Positions 62,967 to 64,000 of a stretch of 64,000 bases of DNA are shown here, piece by piece; position 1 is the first letter of the stretch; every line of letters begins with the position of its first letter. The notes under the pieces are model-generated. The model did no database searches and was not told the origin of the DNA. It saw only the letters and a program-made list of their open reading frames with translations. This DNA comes from Comamonas antarctica (GTDB lineage Bacteria > Pseudomonadota > Gammaproteobacteria > Burkholderiales > Burkholderiaceae_C), in assembly GCF_013363755.1 (NCBI RefSeq), contig NZ_CP054840.1, positions 3,217,501 through 3,281,500 of the forward strand, in the 5' to 3' direction. The position numbers and the translations under genes are program-made.

Positions 62967-64000
62967 TCAGCCCAGCTGGGGTGTGCTGCCGATGACTTCG
63001 GCCAGCGTGGTGAAGCCTTCGGCCACGCGCAGCGCGCCCGCGAGCCGCAGCGGGCGCATGCCGTCGGCCACGGCCTGGCGGCGCAGGCCGTCAATGGACG
63101 GCGCGGCATGGATCAGCTCCTTGAGCGGCTCGCTCACCGTGAGCAGCTCGTAGAGGCCGGTGCGGCCCTTGAAGCCCGTCATGCGGCAGTCGGTGCAGCC
63201 CACGGGCTGGTAGGGGTGGTAGCCGCCATTGAGCTTCCAGGGCCTGACGGCCTCGGCGAGTTGCTCGCGCGTGGCCGTTTCATCGGGCTGCTTGCACTGC
63301 GGGCACAGCGTGCGCACCAGGCGCTGCGCCAGCACGCCCAGCAGCGTGGCGTTGATCAGATAGGACGGCACGCCCAGCTCCATCAGCCGGCTCACGGCGC
63401 TCGGGGCGTCGTTGGTATGCAGCGTCGAGAACACCAGGTGGCCGGTGAGCGCGGCCTGCACCGCCATTTCGGCCGTGGCGAGGTCGCGGATCTCGCCGAC
63501 CATGAGGATGTCCGGGTCCTGGCGCATCAGCGCGCGCAGGCCTTCGGTGAAGCCGAAATCGAGTTGCGGCTGGACCTGGGTCTGGTTGAAGGCCGGCTCG
63601 ATCATCTCGATCGGGTCCTCGACGGTGCTGACGTTGACCTCCTCGGTGGCCAGGCGCTTGAGCGTGGCGTAGAGGGTGGTGGTCTTGCCCGATCCGGTCG
63701 GGCCCGTCACCAGGACGATGCCGTGCGGCTGGCGCACCAGCGATTCCCAGCGCTGCGCGTCATGCGGCGCGAAGCCCAGGCCGGCAAGGTCCTTGACCGC
63801 ATTCTCAGGATCGAAGATGCGCATCACCATCTTTTCGCCAAAGGCCGTGGGCAGCGTCGACAGGCGCATTTCGACCTCGGCGCCGCGCGGGTTGCGCGTC
63901 TTGATGCGGCCATCCTGGGGGCGGCGGCGTTCGACCACGTCCATGCGGCCCAGCAGCTTGACGCGCGCCACCATCGCATTGAGCACGCCCATGGGCAGGT
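62967..64000 (-). CDS. GspE/PulE/PilB-type secretion ATPase, 3' part
   Basis: This is the C-terminal 344 or so residues of a secretion or pilus ATPase; the 5' end lies beyond the right edge of the window. Walker A GPTGSGKTTTLYAT, an Asp box/Walker B region LMRQDPDILMVGEIRDLATAEMA (in pieces), a His box LVFSTLHTNDA, and a zinc-binding CPQC...CTDC set are visible. It powers pseudopilus or pilus assembly. I cannot tell GspE from PilB with this part alone, and no other secretion gene is present in the window. Confidence 0.92.
   Translation of the reverse strand, partial: LPMGVLNAMVARVKLLGRMDVVERRRPQDGRIKTRNPRGAEVEMRLSTLPTAFGEKMVMRIFDPENAVKDLAGLGFAPHDAQRWESLVRQPHGIVLVTGPTGSGKTTTLYATLKRLATEEVNVSTVEDPIEMIEPAFNQTQVQPQLDFGFTEGLRALMRQDPDILMVGEIRDLATAEMAVQAALTGHLVFSTLHTNDAPSAVSRLMELGVPSYLINATLLGVLAQRLVRTLCPQCKQPDETATREQLAEAVRPWKLNGGYHPYQPVGCTDCRMTGFKGRTGLYELLTVSEPLKELIHAAPSIDGLRRQAVADGMRPLRLAGALRVAEGFTTLAEVIGSTPQLG

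Overview
The window is a stretch of high-GC chromosome that looks like a betaproteobacterium of the order Burkholderiales, most likely family Comamonadaceae (relatives of Acidovorax, Comamonas, Delftia or Variovorax). The grounds are the gene content and order: rpsP-rimM-trmD-rplS followed by a CoA pyrophosphatase and a CobD/CbiB-like gene, orn next to an M48 peptidase-phhB-rsgA set, ribF-ileS-lspA, a BPSS1780-family membrane protein, Bug-type and TctAB tricarboxylate transport genes, and short dispersed palindromes of the kind seen in this family. The assignment is inference from family knowledge; no search was run. Codon use biased to G/C in the third position produces very long open frames opposite almost every real gene, and these were set aside.

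Layout. 0.1-9.1 kb: membrane protein, a Tat-exported PhoX phosphatase behind a likely Pho-box promoter, a uvrD-FUSC pair, guaC behind a terminator-like leader hairpin, and a beta-hydroxyacid dehydrogenase. 9.1-9.6 kb: three identical tRNA-Lys(CUU) genes and a shared terminator. 9.6-16 kb: a tandem pair of exported DUF1254 proteins, a Bcr/CflA drug exporter and a DEAD-box RNA helicase with a long RGG-type tail and structured leader. 16-24 kb: orn, the overlapping M48/phhB/rsgA operon, and the rpsP-rimM-trmD-rplS-nudL-cobD block, with strong intercistronic RNA structures. 24-34.5 kb: a TM2 protein, DUF47-pit phosphate uptake, rarA, brnQ, lolA-ftsK, trxB and rpmB-rpmG. 34.7-45 kb: a signal-less subtilase, a fatty acid desaturase, an RsmB-type methyltransferase, a DUF1653 protein, a 25-bp-period tandem repeat, purN, yceH, two acyl-CoA dehydrogenases, a bestrophin, and a YjdF-like/cupin pair.

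45-49.4 kb is the most distinctive metabolic cluster: an orphan Bug solute-binding protein, a hydantoinase/carbamoylase-family amidase and an orotate phosphoribosyltransferase-like protein with an altered catalytic loop, divergent from a LysR regulator, with inverted repeats in both spacers. 49.3-64 kb: an HNH nuclease, ribF, ileS, lspA, a Na/Pi cotransporter behind three 10-bp-phased direct repeats, a Nudix-quinone oxidoreductase pair, an atypical SDR, a DUF3422 protein, tctBA without tctC, and the 3' part of a GspE/PilB-type ATPase that runs off the right edge.

Most of the window is ordinary housekeeping sequence. No CRISPR array, prophage, insertion sequence or recognisable defence island was seen. 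The points that most deserve a second look are the 25-bp repeat array at 38.85-39.0 kb, the pyrimidine/ureide-like cluster at 45-49 kb, the exported DUF1254 pair, the subtilase without a signal peptide, and several well-formed regulatory structures (Pho box, guaC leader hairpin, trmD-rplS and ribF-ileS inverted repeats, and the phased repeats before the Na/Pi cotransporter).
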